A stretch of DNA of 64,000 nucleotides, taken from contig NZ_JACNMM010000004.1 in assembly GCF_020529025.1 (NCBI RefSeq), positions 1 through 64,000 of the forward strand, given 5' to 3'. A program made the translations under genes and the position numbers. Origin of the DNA: Oceaniglobus trochenteri (lineage in GTDB: Bacteria; Pseudomonadota; Alphaproteobacteria; Rhodobacterales; Rhodobacteraceae). Numbering within the stretch: position 1 is the first letter of the stretch; each line of letters begins with the position of its first letter. Positions 42,354-51,500 of this stretch are shown here, one piece after another. The notes beneath the pieces are model-generated. The model made no database searches. It was not told the origin of the DNA and saw only the letters and a program-made list of their open reading frames with translations.

Positions 42354-43748
42354 ATGGACTGGGACGAATTTTCCGACTGGGGCGCGCGTGTGTCGCAATG
42401 GGCGGCCGCGTATCACCGAACGCTGCGTGACCGTCCGGTGCGTGCGCAGACCGCACCGGGCGAGATTGCGGCGCAACTGCCCGCCGCGCCGCCCGAGGGG
42501 GCCGAGGCCATGGAGGCCATCATGGCGGATTTCGAACGCGTGGTGATGCCGGGCATCACCCATTGGCAGCATCCGCGTTTCTTTGCCTATTTCCCGGCCA
42601 ATGCCGCACCACCTTCGATGCTGGCCGAAATGCTGGTCAGTACCATCGCGGCCCAATGCATGTTGTGGCAAACCTCGCCCGCCGCGACCGAGATGGAAAC
42701 CGTGATGCTGGACTGGCTGCGCCAGGCCATCGGCCTTCCTGTCGGGTTTGCGGGCGTGATCCAGGACAGCGCATCCTCGGCCACCCTGGCGGCGGTGCTG
42801 ACCATGCGCGAAAGGGCGCTGAACTGGCAGGGCAACGCGCGGGGGCTGTCGGGGCAGGGGCGGCTGCGCATCTATTGTTCGGCCGAGGTGCATACATCGG
42901 TCGACCGCGCGATCTGGATTGCGGGGATCGGGCAGGACAATCTGGTGCGCATCCCCGTCACCGGCCCCCTGCGCGGCATGGACCCAGGCGCCTTGCAGGC
43001 CGCCATCACCGATGACATCGCGGCGGGGCATCTCCCGGCGGGCGTGGTGGCCTGCACCGGGGGCACGGGCACCGGCGCCTGCGATGACCTGTCGGCGGTG
43101 ATCGCGGTGGCCAAGGACCACGGCCTTTACACCCATGTCGATGCCGCATGGGCCGGGGCGGCGATGATCTGCCCCGAGTTCCGCACGCTTTGGGCCGGGG
43201 TCGAGGGCGCGGATTCGGTCGTCTTCAATCCACATAAATGGCTGGGGGCGCAGTTCGACTGTTCGGCGCATTTCCTGCGCGATCCGGCCGATCTGGTCAG
43301 AACCCTGGCGATCCAGCCCGAGTATCTGAAGACCCACGGCCACGACGGGCTGATCAACTATTCCGAATGGTCGGTGCCGCTGGGCCGGCGGTTCCGGGCG
43401 CTGAAGCTGTGGTTCCTGATCCGCGCCTATGGCCTGGATGGCCTGCGCGAAAGGCTGCGCAACCATGTTGCCTGGTCCCGGGCGCTTTGCGCCGACCTGG
43501 GGCGCGACCCACGGTTTGAAATCGTCACCGCGCCGGTTTTGTCGCTGTTCACCTTCCGCCTGCGCGATGGTGATGACGCGGCGCAGATCGACCTCGTGAA
43601 CCGGATCAACGACGATGGCCGCATCTACCTGACCCAGACACGGGTGGACGGGCGCATGGCGATCCGGTTCCAGGTGGGGCAGTTCGATGCCACCCGCGCC
43701 GATGTGGAAATGGCACGCCGCGTGATTGTCGAACTTTCGGGCGGCTGA
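42354..43748 (+). CDS. PLP-dependent aromatic-L-amino-acid-type decarboxylase
   Basis: 464 residues, group II decarboxylase. WQHPRFFAYFPANAAPPSML is the substrate-entry motif; CSAEVHTSVDRA has the PLP-stacking His; VVACTGGTGTGACDDL and VDAAWAGAAMICPEFR (Asp) bind the cofactor; FNPHKWLGAQFDCS carries the Schiff-base Lys. In animal enzymes the sequence after the Lys is a trigger for aromatic substrates, but this bacterial group includes tyrosine, tryptophan and other decarboxylases, so the substrate is open. The ATG at 42354 has AGGAGGGCAG before it. Confidence 0.88.
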   Translation: MDWDEFSDWGARVSQWAAAYHRTLRDRPVRAQTAPGEIAAQLPAAPPEGAEAMEAIMADFERVVMPGITHWQHPRFFAYFPANAAPPSMLAEMLVSTIAAQCMLWQTSPAATEMETVMLDWLRQAIGLPVGFAGVIQDSASSATLAAVLTMRERALNWQGNARGLSGQGRLRIYCSAEVHTSVDRAIWIAGIGQDNLVRIPVTGPLRGMDPGALQAAITDDIAAGHLPAGVVACTGGTGTGACDDLSAVIAVAKDHGLYTHVDAAWAGAAMICPEFRTLWAGVEGADSVVFNPHKWLGAQFDCSAHFLRDPADLVRTLAIQPEYLKTHGHDGLINYSEWSVPLGRRFRALKLWFLIRAYGLDGLRERLRNHVAWSRALCADLGRDPRFEIVTAPVLSLFTFRLRDGDDAAQIDLVNRINDDGRIYLTQTRVDGRMAIRFQVGQFDATRADVEMARRVIVELSGG

Positions 43749-43832
43749 CCCCCTGTCATTTTCACGGGAATGCCCCATTATGGGCGCGGTTTCGTGTTTT
43801 CCTTGGGCTGAACCAACGGGAAGGACGGGCCG

Positions 43833-44681
43833 ATGAATGCACTTACCCCGATCGGGCGCAGTCAGGGGCGCAAGATGAAGACAGTCGTGATGATCCCCGC
43901 GCGTTTCGCCTCGACCCGGTTTCCCGGCAAGCCGCTGGCGCATCTGGCAGTGCCCGGCGGCGGCAGCAAGAGCCTGATCCACCTGACCTGGGAGGCGGCG
44001 ATGCAGGTGCGCGGCGTCGATGCCGTGCATGTCGTCACCGACGATGCCCGCATCCGCGACGCGGCGCAGGACTTCGGCGCATCGGTGCTGATGACATCGC
44101 CGGACTGCGCAAACGGCACCGCCCGCTGTGCCGATGCCCTGGCGCGCCATGACATCACCGCTGACCTGGTGGTGAACGTGCAGGGCGATGCGCCGCTGAC
44201 CCCACCCTGGTTCGTCGAAGACCTGATCGCCGCCATGGCCGAGGATGAGGCGGCCCAGGTCGCGACGCCGGTGGTGCAGTGCGATCCGCAGAGTTACGGG
44301 CATTTCATGGCCGACCGGCAGGCGGGGCGCGTGGGGGCCACGACAGCGGTCTTCGATGCCCGCCAGCATGCACTGTATTTCAGCAAGGAAGTTCTGCCCT
44401 ATATCGATCCGAAAAAGACATTCGCCCGTGATGTGCCTGTCTATCACCACGTCGGGGTCTATGCCTATCGCCCCTCGGCGCTGGCGGCCTATGTCGGCTG
44501 GCCGGTGGGGCGGCTGGAAAAGCTGGAGGCGCTGGAGCAATTGCGGTTTCTTGAAAACGGTCACGCGGTGCGCTGTGTGGTGGTCGATGGCCGGGGCCGC
44601 GTGTTCTGGGAGGTGAACAACCCCGAGGATGTGGGCCGCGTCGAACAGGTGCTGCAGGAGCTGTCGTGCCCGGTCGGATGA
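43833..44681 (+). CDS. kdsB: 3-deoxy-manno-octulosonate cytidylyltransferase
   Basis: 282 residues if started at ATG 43833 (preceded by GGGAAGGA); an ATG at 43875 (MKTVVMIPARF) would be the minimal start. It activates KDO with CTP. The nucleotide loop is VMIPARFASTRFPGKPLAHL; VTDDARIRDAA and MTSPDCANGTARCADAL follow; VVNVQGDAPLTPP corresponds to the usual NVQGDEP, with Ala in place of the acidic residue. There are also about 15 extra residues (PGGGSKSLIHL) near the N-terminus. Its stop overlaps kdsA (ATGA). Confidence 0.88.
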   Translation: MNALTPIGRSQGRKMKTVVMIPARFASTRFPGKPLAHLAVPGGGSKSLIHLTWEAAMQVRGVDAVHVVTDDARIRDAAQDFGASVLMTSPDCANGTARCADALARHDITADLVVNVQGDAPLTPPWFVEDLIAAMAEDEAAQVATPVVQCDPQSYGHFMADRQAGRVGATTAVFDARQHALYFSKEVLPYIDPKKTFARDVPVYHHVGVYAYRPSALAAYVGWPVGRLEKLEALEQLRFLENGHAVRCVVVDGRGRVFWEVNNPEDVGRVEQVLQELSCPVG

Positions 44682-45499
44682 TCCGCATCGGCCCTGTCGA
44701 TCTTGGCGGCGCCTTGCCCTTCGCGCTGATCGCGGGGCCCTGCCAGTTGGAAACCCGCGATCACGCGCTGTTCATGGCCGAAGGGATCGCGCGGGCCAAC
44801 GGGGGCCGGCCGTTCATCTTCAAGGCCAGTTTCGACAAGGCCAACCGTTCCTCCCTGGGCTCGACCCGTGGTGTCGGCATGGACGAAGGATTGCACATCC
44901 TGCAAGAGGTACGCGATGCCCATGGCTGCCCTGTCCTGTCGGATGTGCATGACGTGGAGCAGGCGCGCGTGGCGGGTGGTGTTCTGGACGTGGTGCAGAT
45001 TCCGGCCTTCCTGTGCCGCCAGACCGACCTTTTGCTGGCGGCAGGCGAATCCGGGGCGGCGGTGAACATCAAGAAGGGCCAGTTCCTCGCGCCCTGGGAC
45101 ATGGCGCATGTGGCCGAAAAGGTGGCTAGCACCGGCAACGAACGGATCATGCTGTGCGACCGCGGCACCAGCTTTGGCTATAACACCTTGGTCAGCGATT
45201 TTCGTGGCCTGCCGGTGATGGCGCGCACGGGCTATCCGGTGGTCTTCGATGCCACCCATTCGGTGCAGCAGCCCGGCGGGCAGGGCGCCACCAGCGGCGG
45301 CCAGCGCGAATTTGCACCGGTGCTGGCGCGGGCCGCCTGTGCCGTGGGCATATCGGCGCTGTTCATCGAAACCCACCAAGCGCCCGATACTGCCCCCAGC
45401 GACGGGCCGAACATGATTCCGCTTGCCGAGATGGCGGCGCTGCTGGCCGATCTGCGCCGCTATGACGCCCTGCGCAAATCGGACATGGATCAGGCGTAG
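44678..45499 (+). CDS. kdsA: 3-deoxy-8-phosphooctulonate synthase
   Basis: 273 residues. It condenses PEP with arabinose 5-phosphate to KDO 8-phosphate. LIAGPCQLETRDH carries Cys at the position that is Asn in E. coli, the mark of the metal-dependent class; the other metal ligands are in DATHSVQQPGGQ, ETHQAPDTAPSDGP. NIKKGQFLAPWDM and FKASFDKANRSS bind PEP. It is coupled to kdsB by a four-base overlap and overlaps the convergent phosphohexomutase gene by ten bases. Confidence 0.95.
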   Translation: MIRIGPVDLGGALPFALIAGPCQLETRDHALFMAEGIARANGGRPFIFKASFDKANRSSLGSTRGVGMDEGLHILQEVRDAHGCPVLSDVHDVEQARVAGGVLDVVQIPAFLCRQTDLLLAAGESGAAVNIKKGQFLAPWDMAHVAEKVASTGNERIMLCDRGTSFGYNTLVSDFRGLPVMARTGYPVVFDATHSVQQPGGQGATSGGQREFAPVLARAACAVGISALFIETHQAPDTAPSDGPNMIPLAEMAALLADLRRYDALRKSDMDQA

Positions 45500-46878
45500 C
45501 GGCGGTTCACCTCGTCCAAGGTGGTGCGCACGATCGCGCGGGCGCGGTCTTCGGTTGTCGCTTCGCCATAGCAGCGCAGTTCGGGCGCGTTGCCCGAGGG
45601 GCGCAGGTGCACCACTTCGCCCGAGGCAAAGGTGATGCGCAGCCCGTCCGTCTGGTTCAGGTGGGTTTCTTCTCCAAGGGCGGCGAAAAGCTCGGCCCTG
45701 AGAGCGCGGTTCTGGCGCAGCGACGCGATCAGCCGGGCCGAGGTTTCGCTGGGCAGTCCCACCAGCCGGTCGGCGGCGGTGCGGCGCGCGGGCAGGGCGG
45801 CCACCTGATCGGCCAGCGCACCGTTCCGGACAATCCCGGCAAGGGTGCAGAGGATCGGCAGGAAGGCATCGCGCGTCAGCAGCGGCGCAAGCGTGCCGCC
45901 CGGCCCCTCGACGGGAAAGCCGGTCAGGAAGCCGCCGTTCGCCTCGTACCCGACGACGCGGGCCTTCGCGCTGTCGCCCAGGGCGGTTTCGATCTCGGCG
46001 ATCACGAAGGGCGAACCGATGCGCGTGCGCAGGATCGCGTCAAAGCCCATGCTGTCGATCATCGTGTTCGACGACACCGGCGTCACGATAATGCGCGCGC
46101 CCAGAAATTGCGCCGTCAGTGCCCCGATCACATCGCCCGGAACGACCCGGCCCGTGGCATCGGTGATCAGCGGGCGGTCGGAATCGCCGTCCATCGAAAC
46201 GATGGCGTCCAGCTGGTGTTCCCCTGCCCAGCCGTGCAGGCGGGCGCGGGTGTCATCATCCACCGCCTCGGTATCGACGGGGATGAAGTGGTCGGACCGC
46301 CCAAGGGGCACCACCTTGGCCCCCAGTGCCTTCAGCACCTGGCCCAACAGATCGCGCCCCACGGCGGAATGTTCGTAAAGCCCCACGCGCAGCCCACCCA
46401 GCGCGTCGGCGGCGAAAAAACCGGTATAGCGTTCGGCATAGCGGGCGGCGACACCGGCGTCGGTCGGCGGATCGGTCAGGTCAAGCGGACCGTTCCAGTC
46501 GCGCAGGGCGGCGTTGATCGCGGCCTCGTCGCCCTTGGTGATCTCTCCGTTGCGACGATAGAACTTCAGCCCGTTGCGGTCGGCGGGAATGTGGCTGCCG
46601 GTGACCATGACGGCCGGCGCGCGGCGGTGTTGCGCCTCAAGCGCAAGGGCCGGTGTGGGCAGGGTGCCGCAATCCACCACCTCAAGCCCTGCCGCCCGCG
46701 CCCCGGCGGCCACGGCGCGCAGATGCGCCCGCGACGAGGGCCGCAGATCGGCGCCGACCAGCAGCACACCATCGTGACGGGCGCGGTTCAGAAAGGCGCG
46801 GGTATAGTTGGCGCAGAGTGTATCGGTCAGTTCGCTGACCAATCCGCGCAGGCCGCTGGTTCCGAATTTGGGTGCCAT
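45490..46878 (-). CDS. Alpha-D-phosphohexomutase (phosphomannomutase-like)
   Basis: 462 residues in four domains. The phosphoserine loop reads VMVTGSHIPADRNG (Ser within TGSHIP), the Mg site SMDGDSDRPLI, the sugar loop YEANGGFLTGF, and the C-terminal phosphate loop RPSGNAPELRCYGEA. It would interconvert mannose 6- and 1-phosphate or the glucose equivalents for nucleotide-sugar synthesis. It overlaps kdsA by 10 bases tail to tail. The start is at ATG 46878 because the family begins PKFGTSGLRG. Confidence 0.88.
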   Translation of the reverse strand: MAPKFGTSGLRGLVSELTDTLCANYTRAFLNRARHDGVLLVGADLRPSSRAHLRAVAAGARAAGLEVVDCGTLPTPALALEAQHRRAPAVMVTGSHIPADRNGLKFYRRNGEITKGDEAAINAALRDWNGPLDLTDPPTDAGVAARYAERYTGFFAADALGGLRVGLYEHSAVGRDLLGQVLKALGAKVVPLGRSDHFIPVDTEAVDDDTRARLHGWAGEHQLDAIVSMDGDSDRPLITDATGRVVPGDVIGALTAQFLGARIIVTPVSSNTMIDSMGFDAILRTRIGSPFVIAEIETALGDSAKARVVGYEANGGFLTGFPVEGPGGTLAPLLTRDAFLPILCTLAGIVRNGALADQVAALPARRTAADRLVGLPSETSARLIASLRQNRALRAELFAALGEETHLNQTDGLRITFASGEVVHLRPSGNAPELRCYGEATTEDRARAIVRTTLDEVNRRYA

Positions 46879-46942
46879 GAAATCCTGTTCCTGCGATGAT
46901 GTCCGGCTGTCATAGCATGGTGCGCGGGCAAGGTGCCATATC

Positions 46943-47815
46943 TCAGGCGGCGGGCGCGCGGCGCCGCCTTGCGCCATAGCTGACGCTGAGTGCCGCGCCG
47001 ACCACCAGCACCGCACCAAGGGCGAAGGCAGGCGTCGGCACCTCGTCGAAGACGAAATACCCCACGAGGCCGGAAAAGATCAGCGACAGATAGCCGAGAA
47101 CCGAAAGGAACCCCGCCTCGCCGTGAAACTGGGCGCGCAGGAAACAGGCCTGGGCGCATTGGGCGAAGACCCCGATCGACAGCAGCGGCACAAGGTGCTC
47201 AGGCGGGATCGGCACCCATGACAGGGCGGCGATGGGGCCGGTCACAAGGGCAAGGCCGGCGGTATAGAATGTCATCAAAACCAGCGTCGGCGCGGCCCGC
47301 AGGCGGCGTGTCGCGATCACGGCGGCCGACCCGGCGCAGATCGCCAGGAACAGCACCGGCAGCCCGTTGCCCGGCGGCAGGGCCGAGGGTTCGACCGCGA
47401 TGACGACCCCGATCAACGCAACACCCGCCGCCACCCACCGCGCCAGCCCGATGGTTTCGCGCAGCACCAGCGCCGCCAGAACCATCGTCACGACCGGACG
47501 GGTGAAATTCAGCGCGGTGAAGGTGGCGAAGGGCAGGCGGGCGATGGCAAAGAAGCTGGCCGTCAGCGTGACGATGGACAGGCCGACGCGCAGGGCGTGG
47601 ATCGACAGATCGCCCACCCCGACAAAGACGCGCCGCCCGCGCCAGACCCAGGGCGCGATCAGGATAAGCCCTATCACCGCCCGCAGGAACACCAGTTGCG
47701 CCGGCGGAAAGCCCAGGCCAAGCGCCTTGACGATGCTGAGCGCCCAGATGTTCAGCGCCATGTCGGCCAGCATCCAGGCGCCGCCACGCAGATTGTCGCG
47801 GGGCGGCAATGTCAT
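46943..47815 (-). CDS. EamA/DMT-family transporter
   Basis: 290 residues with ten hydrophobic helices in two EamA repeats (PPAQLVFLRAVIGLILIAPW; then RFATFT-like LPFATFTALNFTRPVVTMVL; second repeat from PVLFLAICAGSAAVIATRR). Such proteins export or import small metabolites. The start lies two bases after the stop of the PIG-L gene, so the two form a unit: it could export the product of that enzyme, but this is a guess. Confidence 0.85.
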   Translation of the reverse strand: MTLPPRDNLRGGAWMLADMALNIWALSIVKALGLGFPPAQLVFLRAVIGLILIAPWVWRGRRVFVGVGDLSIHALRVGLSIVTLTASFFAIARLPFATFTALNFTRPVVTMVLAALVLRETIGLARWVAAGVALIGVVIAVEPSALPPGNGLPVLFLAICAGSAAVIATRRLRAAPTLVLMTFYTAGLALVTGPIAALSWVPIPPEHLVPLLSIGVFAQCAQACFLRAQFHGEAGFLSVLGYLSLIFSGLVGYFVFDEVPTPAFALGAVLVVGAALSVSYGARRRRAPAA

Positions 47816-47817
47816 GG

Positions 47818-50184
47818 TCAGCCCCGTTTGGACAGGAGGTTGGCGAAAAGCGCGAAGGCGCCGGGGGTCAGCCGCTCCATCTGGTGATGCAGGATCAGCG
47901 AGGTGTGGATATGCCGCCCCTTGCCGATATCGGCTGTCAGAAGCGCGCCCTGCATCGGGTCTTCCTCGGGGTCGGCCATTTCCAGAAGCGGCTGATAGGC
48001 TTCGTCCCAGGACTTGGCGAAATAGAGGCCCCGTTCCTTGTGCCACCCGGCCCAGGTTTCGGCGTCGATGGTGTTGGGGGTGTTCAGCAGGGGGTGGTCA
48101 GGTTGCAGATGCGTGACCTCTGCCGTCTCGTCGGTGATCCGCCAGCGCAGCGAAGGCTGGCCAATCTCAAGGCGGCGGGGCGGGATCGTGTCGGGGTTCC
48201 AGCCGTCCCAGGGGCGATGGTAGAGCGTGATCAGCGTGCCGCCCCGTTCGATCCAGTCGTGCAGGCGCGGCATCAGTTCGGCCAGCCCCTCGCGGAAGCG
48301 CATGGCGAAGATCCCGATGACGATGGTGTCCAGCTTGTCGAGGTCGGCGTCGCTGACACGGGTGGGTTCGGGCCGCGCCACCCCCAGCCCCAGTTGTTGC
48401 AGCCAGTGGCCCACCCTGTCGTTGCCGCCACCGATATAGCCGACATGCACATCGGGCAGCGCCACGTCGACCACCCGCACCTGAAGGCGGGCGGGAACCG
48501 TGCGCGCCGTGGGGGCGATATGGGGGTGGCTGATGCTGCGGGCCGAAAAGGCGGGTTCGCCGTCCAGCGTCAGCGCGATGTCGTAAAGCCCCGGCGCCAC
48601 ATCGCCGGGCGCGGTCAGCAGGATGCCCGAGGCCGAGGGTTCGGCCGACCAGCCCTCGGGCAGGGTCAGCGCCGGTTCGGCCTTCGGGGGAAAGATCGCG
48701 TTGATGGCCACGGGGATGTCACGCCGCTTGCCCTGGCGGTTCAGAAGGGCGGCGTGGGGTTCAAGATCGGCGGCGCGGGCAGGCAGAACCACCGGCGGCA
48801 ACAGCAGCGGCAGGCGGGTTTCGCTGTCGATGCCCTCCACCGTGGTGGTGACGCGCAGGGAGGGCAGATCGGGCATGTCCGCCAGCCAGGTATCGCGGTA
48901 CCCGTCATGGGGCGCGGCATCGGCGGCCACGGTCAGCCGGTCGCCCTCCATCCGCCAGCCGTCGGGCAGCATCCACTCGACGCGCAGCCCGTCGGCTGTG
49001 CCGTCACAACGTTCGACGGTGGTGCGCAGGCTTTCGCCCGGCCGCACCATGGCCCGTTCGAGATAGCCCTCGACGGTGACACCGGCGGCGATGCGGATGG
49101 CGCGCGACAGTTGCTGTTCCTTGCGGGCCAGGCGGTGCTGCACCTCGGTCGCGGCGTGATCGGGGCAGGCGACGCGAGCGGCGCGCACATGCTCGAGCGC
49201 GCGCGACAGGCGGGCGGCCAGGTCGGGCGCCAGCAGGGCCGAAAGGCAGGCGTCGATCTCGTCCTGGGCGGCGGTCAGATGTTGCGCGATCTCGGGCGCG
49301 TGCGCAAAGCCGGCCAGCGCGGCCAGGCCATCGGGCAGGCCCGCGCCCACGTCATCGCCATCGGCGACGATCCTGCAATCGGCCAGGTGGAGGGGCCAGT
49401 CGCGTTCTTCGCCCGGGGCAACCCAGCGGCCCATGGCCTGGGTGGCGTGGAAGACGCGGGATTGCTGCCCGATCTGTTCAAAGCTGTGCCCGGTGACGGG
49501 ATCGCCCCCCTTGGCGGCGACGATGGTGGTGGCGGGGGGCGGGGGCAGGTCGTCGTCATAGGCCTGACCGGCGCCCGACCAGGCGGGCAGGAACAGTTTC
49601 TTCACCTGCCAGGGGGCAAGGTTGCTGCCGGTGAAGGCCGGATCGGCGGCCAGGTCCATGACCAGGTGCGCCGCTTCGGTCATGGCGCGGTGGTGGCCGT
49701 GCTGGCCGGGGATGTCGAGGAAGGTGGGGCAGATGATGTCGGGGCGTTCGCGGCGCAGGATATGGACGAAGCGCGCCAGCGTGCGTTCGCGGCCCCACTT
49801 GGCCAGGGTTTCGACCCCGCTCTTGGAAAAGCCGAAATCGGTGATCGGGTCATCGGCCGTTTCCCCCAGCCAGTAAAGCCGCAGCGACAGGGCCTCGGCC
49901 GCGCGCTCCATCTCGGCGGTGCGCAGGGCGCCCAGGTCGGCGCCGGTGCAGGTGCCGATATCGTTCTGCCCGCCTTCGCCCCGGGTGGAACAGGCATAGG
50001 ACAGGTCGAATCCCCGGTGGCGCAGGGCCGCCAGCATGGCCGATGTTTCGTCATCGGGATGGGCGCCGGTGTTCATGAAGCTGACGCAGGATTGCAGCGG
50101 CAACAGCGCCTGCCAAAGATCGACGATACGGGCCGTCTGACCATGGATGCGAAGGGCGTCGGGCAGTTGGGCGGTGAGGGGCAT
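47818..50184 (-). CDS. Large PIG-L family deacetylase with C-terminal glutamine-amidotransferase-like region
   Basis: 788 residues. The PIG-L zinc site is intact: TGAHPDDETSAML (HPDDE, 42-46) and PGQHGHHRAMTEA (HGHH, 163-166). Family members deacetylate GlcNAc-linked substrates, as in mycothiol, GPI and antibiotic synthesis. Residues ~350-560 are beta-rich and unknown (VRPGESLRTTV, LPEGWSAEPSASGILL). Residues ~580-788 look like a class I GATase fold without an obvious catalytic Cys (VHVGYIGGGNDRVGHWLQQL, IVIGIFAMRFREGLAEL, LYHRPWDGWN). No signal peptide. It sits between a ROK repressor gene and an EamA transporter. Confidence 0.8.
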   Translation of the reverse strand: MPLTAQLPDALRIHGQTARIVDLWQALLPLQSCVSFMNTGAHPDDETSAMLAALRHRGFDLSYACSTRGEGGQNDIGTCTGADLGALRTAEMERAAEALSLRLYWLGETADDPITDFGFSKSGVETLAKWGRERTLARFVHILRRERPDIICPTFLDIPGQHGHHRAMTEAAHLVMDLAADPAFTGSNLAPWQVKKLFLPAWSGAGQAYDDDLPPPPATTIVAAKGGDPVTGHSFEQIGQQSRVFHATQAMGRWVAPGEERDWPLHLADCRIVADGDDVGAGLPDGLAALAGFAHAPEIAQHLTAAQDEIDACLSALLAPDLAARLSRALEHVRAARVACPDHAATEVQHRLARKEQQLSRAIRIAAGVTVEGYLERAMVRPGESLRTTVERCDGTADGLRVEWMLPDGWRMEGDRLTVAADAAPHDGYRDTWLADMPDLPSLRVTTTVEGIDSETRLPLLLPPVVLPARAADLEPHAALLNRQGKRRDIPVAINAIFPPKAEPALTLPEGWSAEPSASGILLTAPGDVAPGLYDIALTLDGEPAFSARSISHPHIAPTARTVPARLQVRVVDVALPDVHVGYIGGGNDRVGHWLQQLGLGVARPEPTRVSDADLDKLDTIVIGIFAMRFREGLAELMPRLHDWIERGGTLITLYHRPWDGWNPDTIPPRRLEIGQPSLRWRITDETAEVTHLQPDHPLLNTPNTIDAETWAGWHKERGLYFAKSWDEAYQPLLEMADPEEDPMQGALLTADIGKGRHIHTSLILHHQMERLTPGAFALFANLLSKRG

Positions 50185-50201
50185 GGCAGGTTCTTCCGGC
50201 G

Positions 50202-51377
50202 TTAGACGGCAACGGCAAGTTGCGGTGTGAAGGTTCGGTTTACGATCAGCGAGGCCGCGCCTAGGGCGGCGGTCATCCGACCGGATGCGCCTCGCAACAG
50301 GCGCGGCGTCGTGCGGTCGGGGCGGTTGGCGACCGAGCGTTCGTCAAGCGGCATCGCGGCGATCAGGTGGTCGATCAGGGTATCGGGCAGCGCACCGCCC
50401 AGGATGACGGCCTGCGGATCGAAAAGATTCTCGACCAGCGAAACCGCATGGGCCAGGGGCAGGGCGGCCTGGTCCAGCCAGTCGATCAGCGCCGGGCAGC
50501 CCTGGTCGTAAAGCTGGGCCAGGCTGGCGCTGTCGGGGGCGTCGATGCCATGGCCGGCCAGATGGCGGGCGATCGACAGGCGGCTGACCGCCTGTTCCAG
50601 CACCACACCGCCGCTGGCGGTGGGCATGGTGACATGGCCGATCTCGCCCGCGTTGCCGAAGGCCCCGCGCACCAGCCGGCCCTCGGACACCAGGCCAAGG
50701 CCCAGGCCGGTGCCGAAATAAAGGAAGGCATAATGGCTCAGCTCGCGCGCGGCACCCGAGACATGCTCGGCCATGGCGGCGGCGTTGGCGTCATTTTCGA
50801 CATGGGCGGGCAGGCCGAAGGCCCGGGTAAACCAGGCCGACATGTCGATCTGCGCCCAGCCGGGCAGTTCCGTCGCCTCGTCCTTCAGGCTTGTCGTGCC
50901 GAAGGGCCCGGGCACTACCACCCCGGCGCCCAGGATGCGGTCGGCGGGCACGCCGGTCTGGCTCAGCGCCAGATCGCGCAGCGCCAGGACCTTGGCCGTC
51001 ACCGCGTCGGGCAGGGCCGAGGACAGGGTGCAGCGATGGCTGAACACGGTATTGCCCAAGAGGTCGAGCATCACGGCGAAGACGGCACCGGGGCGAATCT
51101 CGATCCCGAAGGCAAAGCCGCCCCGGGGGTTGACTGCATACTGGATCGCGGGCATCCCCCGGGCACCCTGCAACCGGCCCTGTTCCACCAGCAGCCCCTC
51201 GCGTTCAAGATCGGCGATGATGTTGGAAACGGCCTGTGTGCTCAGCCCCGAGGCGCGGGCGATCTCTGCCCGGCCCACCTGTCCGGCGCGGCGCACATGG
51301 CCCAGGACAAGCTGCCGGTTATGGCTGCGCGAACGCTCGGCATTGGCACCGACAATCTGATCGAGTCTGACAACCAT
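50202..51377 (-). CDS. ROK family transcriptional repressor (NagC/XylR type)
   Basis: 391 residues. A winged helix-turn-helix is at about 16-65 (VRRAGQVGRAEIARASGLST then VSNIIADLEREGLLVEQGR), followed by a ROK domain with sugar site ENDANAAAMAEHV and GTGLGLGLVSEGRLVRG. The Cys-rich zinc motif of most ROK proteins (C-x-C-G-x-x-G-C) is absent; the region reads MPTASGGVVLEQA. It is divergent from the ABC operon and ~125 bases from it, with an operator-like repeat between; it likely controls both sides in response to a sugar. Confidence 0.88.
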   Translation of the reverse strand: MVVRLDQIVGANAERSRSHNRQLVLGHVRRAGQVGRAEIARASGLSTQAVSNIIADLEREGLLVEQGRLQGARGMPAIQYAVNPRGGFAFGIEIRPGAVFAVMLDLLGNTVFSHRCTLSSALPDAVTAKVLALRDLALSQTGVPADRILGAGVVVPGPFGTTSLKDEATELPGWAQIDMSAWFTRAFGLPAHVENDANAAAMAEHVSGAARELSHYAFLYFGTGLGLGLVSEGRLVRGAFGNAGEIGHVTMPTASGGVVLEQAVSRLSIARHLAGHGIDAPDSASLAQLYDQGCPALIDWLDQAALPLAHAVSLVENLFDPQAVILGGALPDTLIDHLIAAMPLDERSVANRPDRTTPRLLRGASGRMTAALGAASLIVNRTFTPQLAVAV

Positions 51378-51385
51378 TCCGCGGC

Positions 51386-51427
51386 ATTAACTCAAACCGC
51401 TTGTTAATTCAACTGGATTGAGTTAAT
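51386..51427. promoter_or_regulatory. Operator array between the ROK repressor and the ABC operon
   Basis: ATTAACTCAA (51386-51395) and TTGAGTTAAT (51418-51427) are a perfect 10-bp inverted repeat; TTAATTCAA (51404-51412) is a third half-site pairing with TTGAGTTAA over a 5-base spacer. Three TTAAYTCAA half-sites in 42 bases just upstream of the ROK gene are a strong candidate for its binding site. Confidence 0.65.
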
Positions 51428-51500
51428 CACGGAACAGGCGGGCGCAGACCCCCAATCTCATACCAAGGGCACCCATGGGTGTCGAACCGGGAGAACAGAC

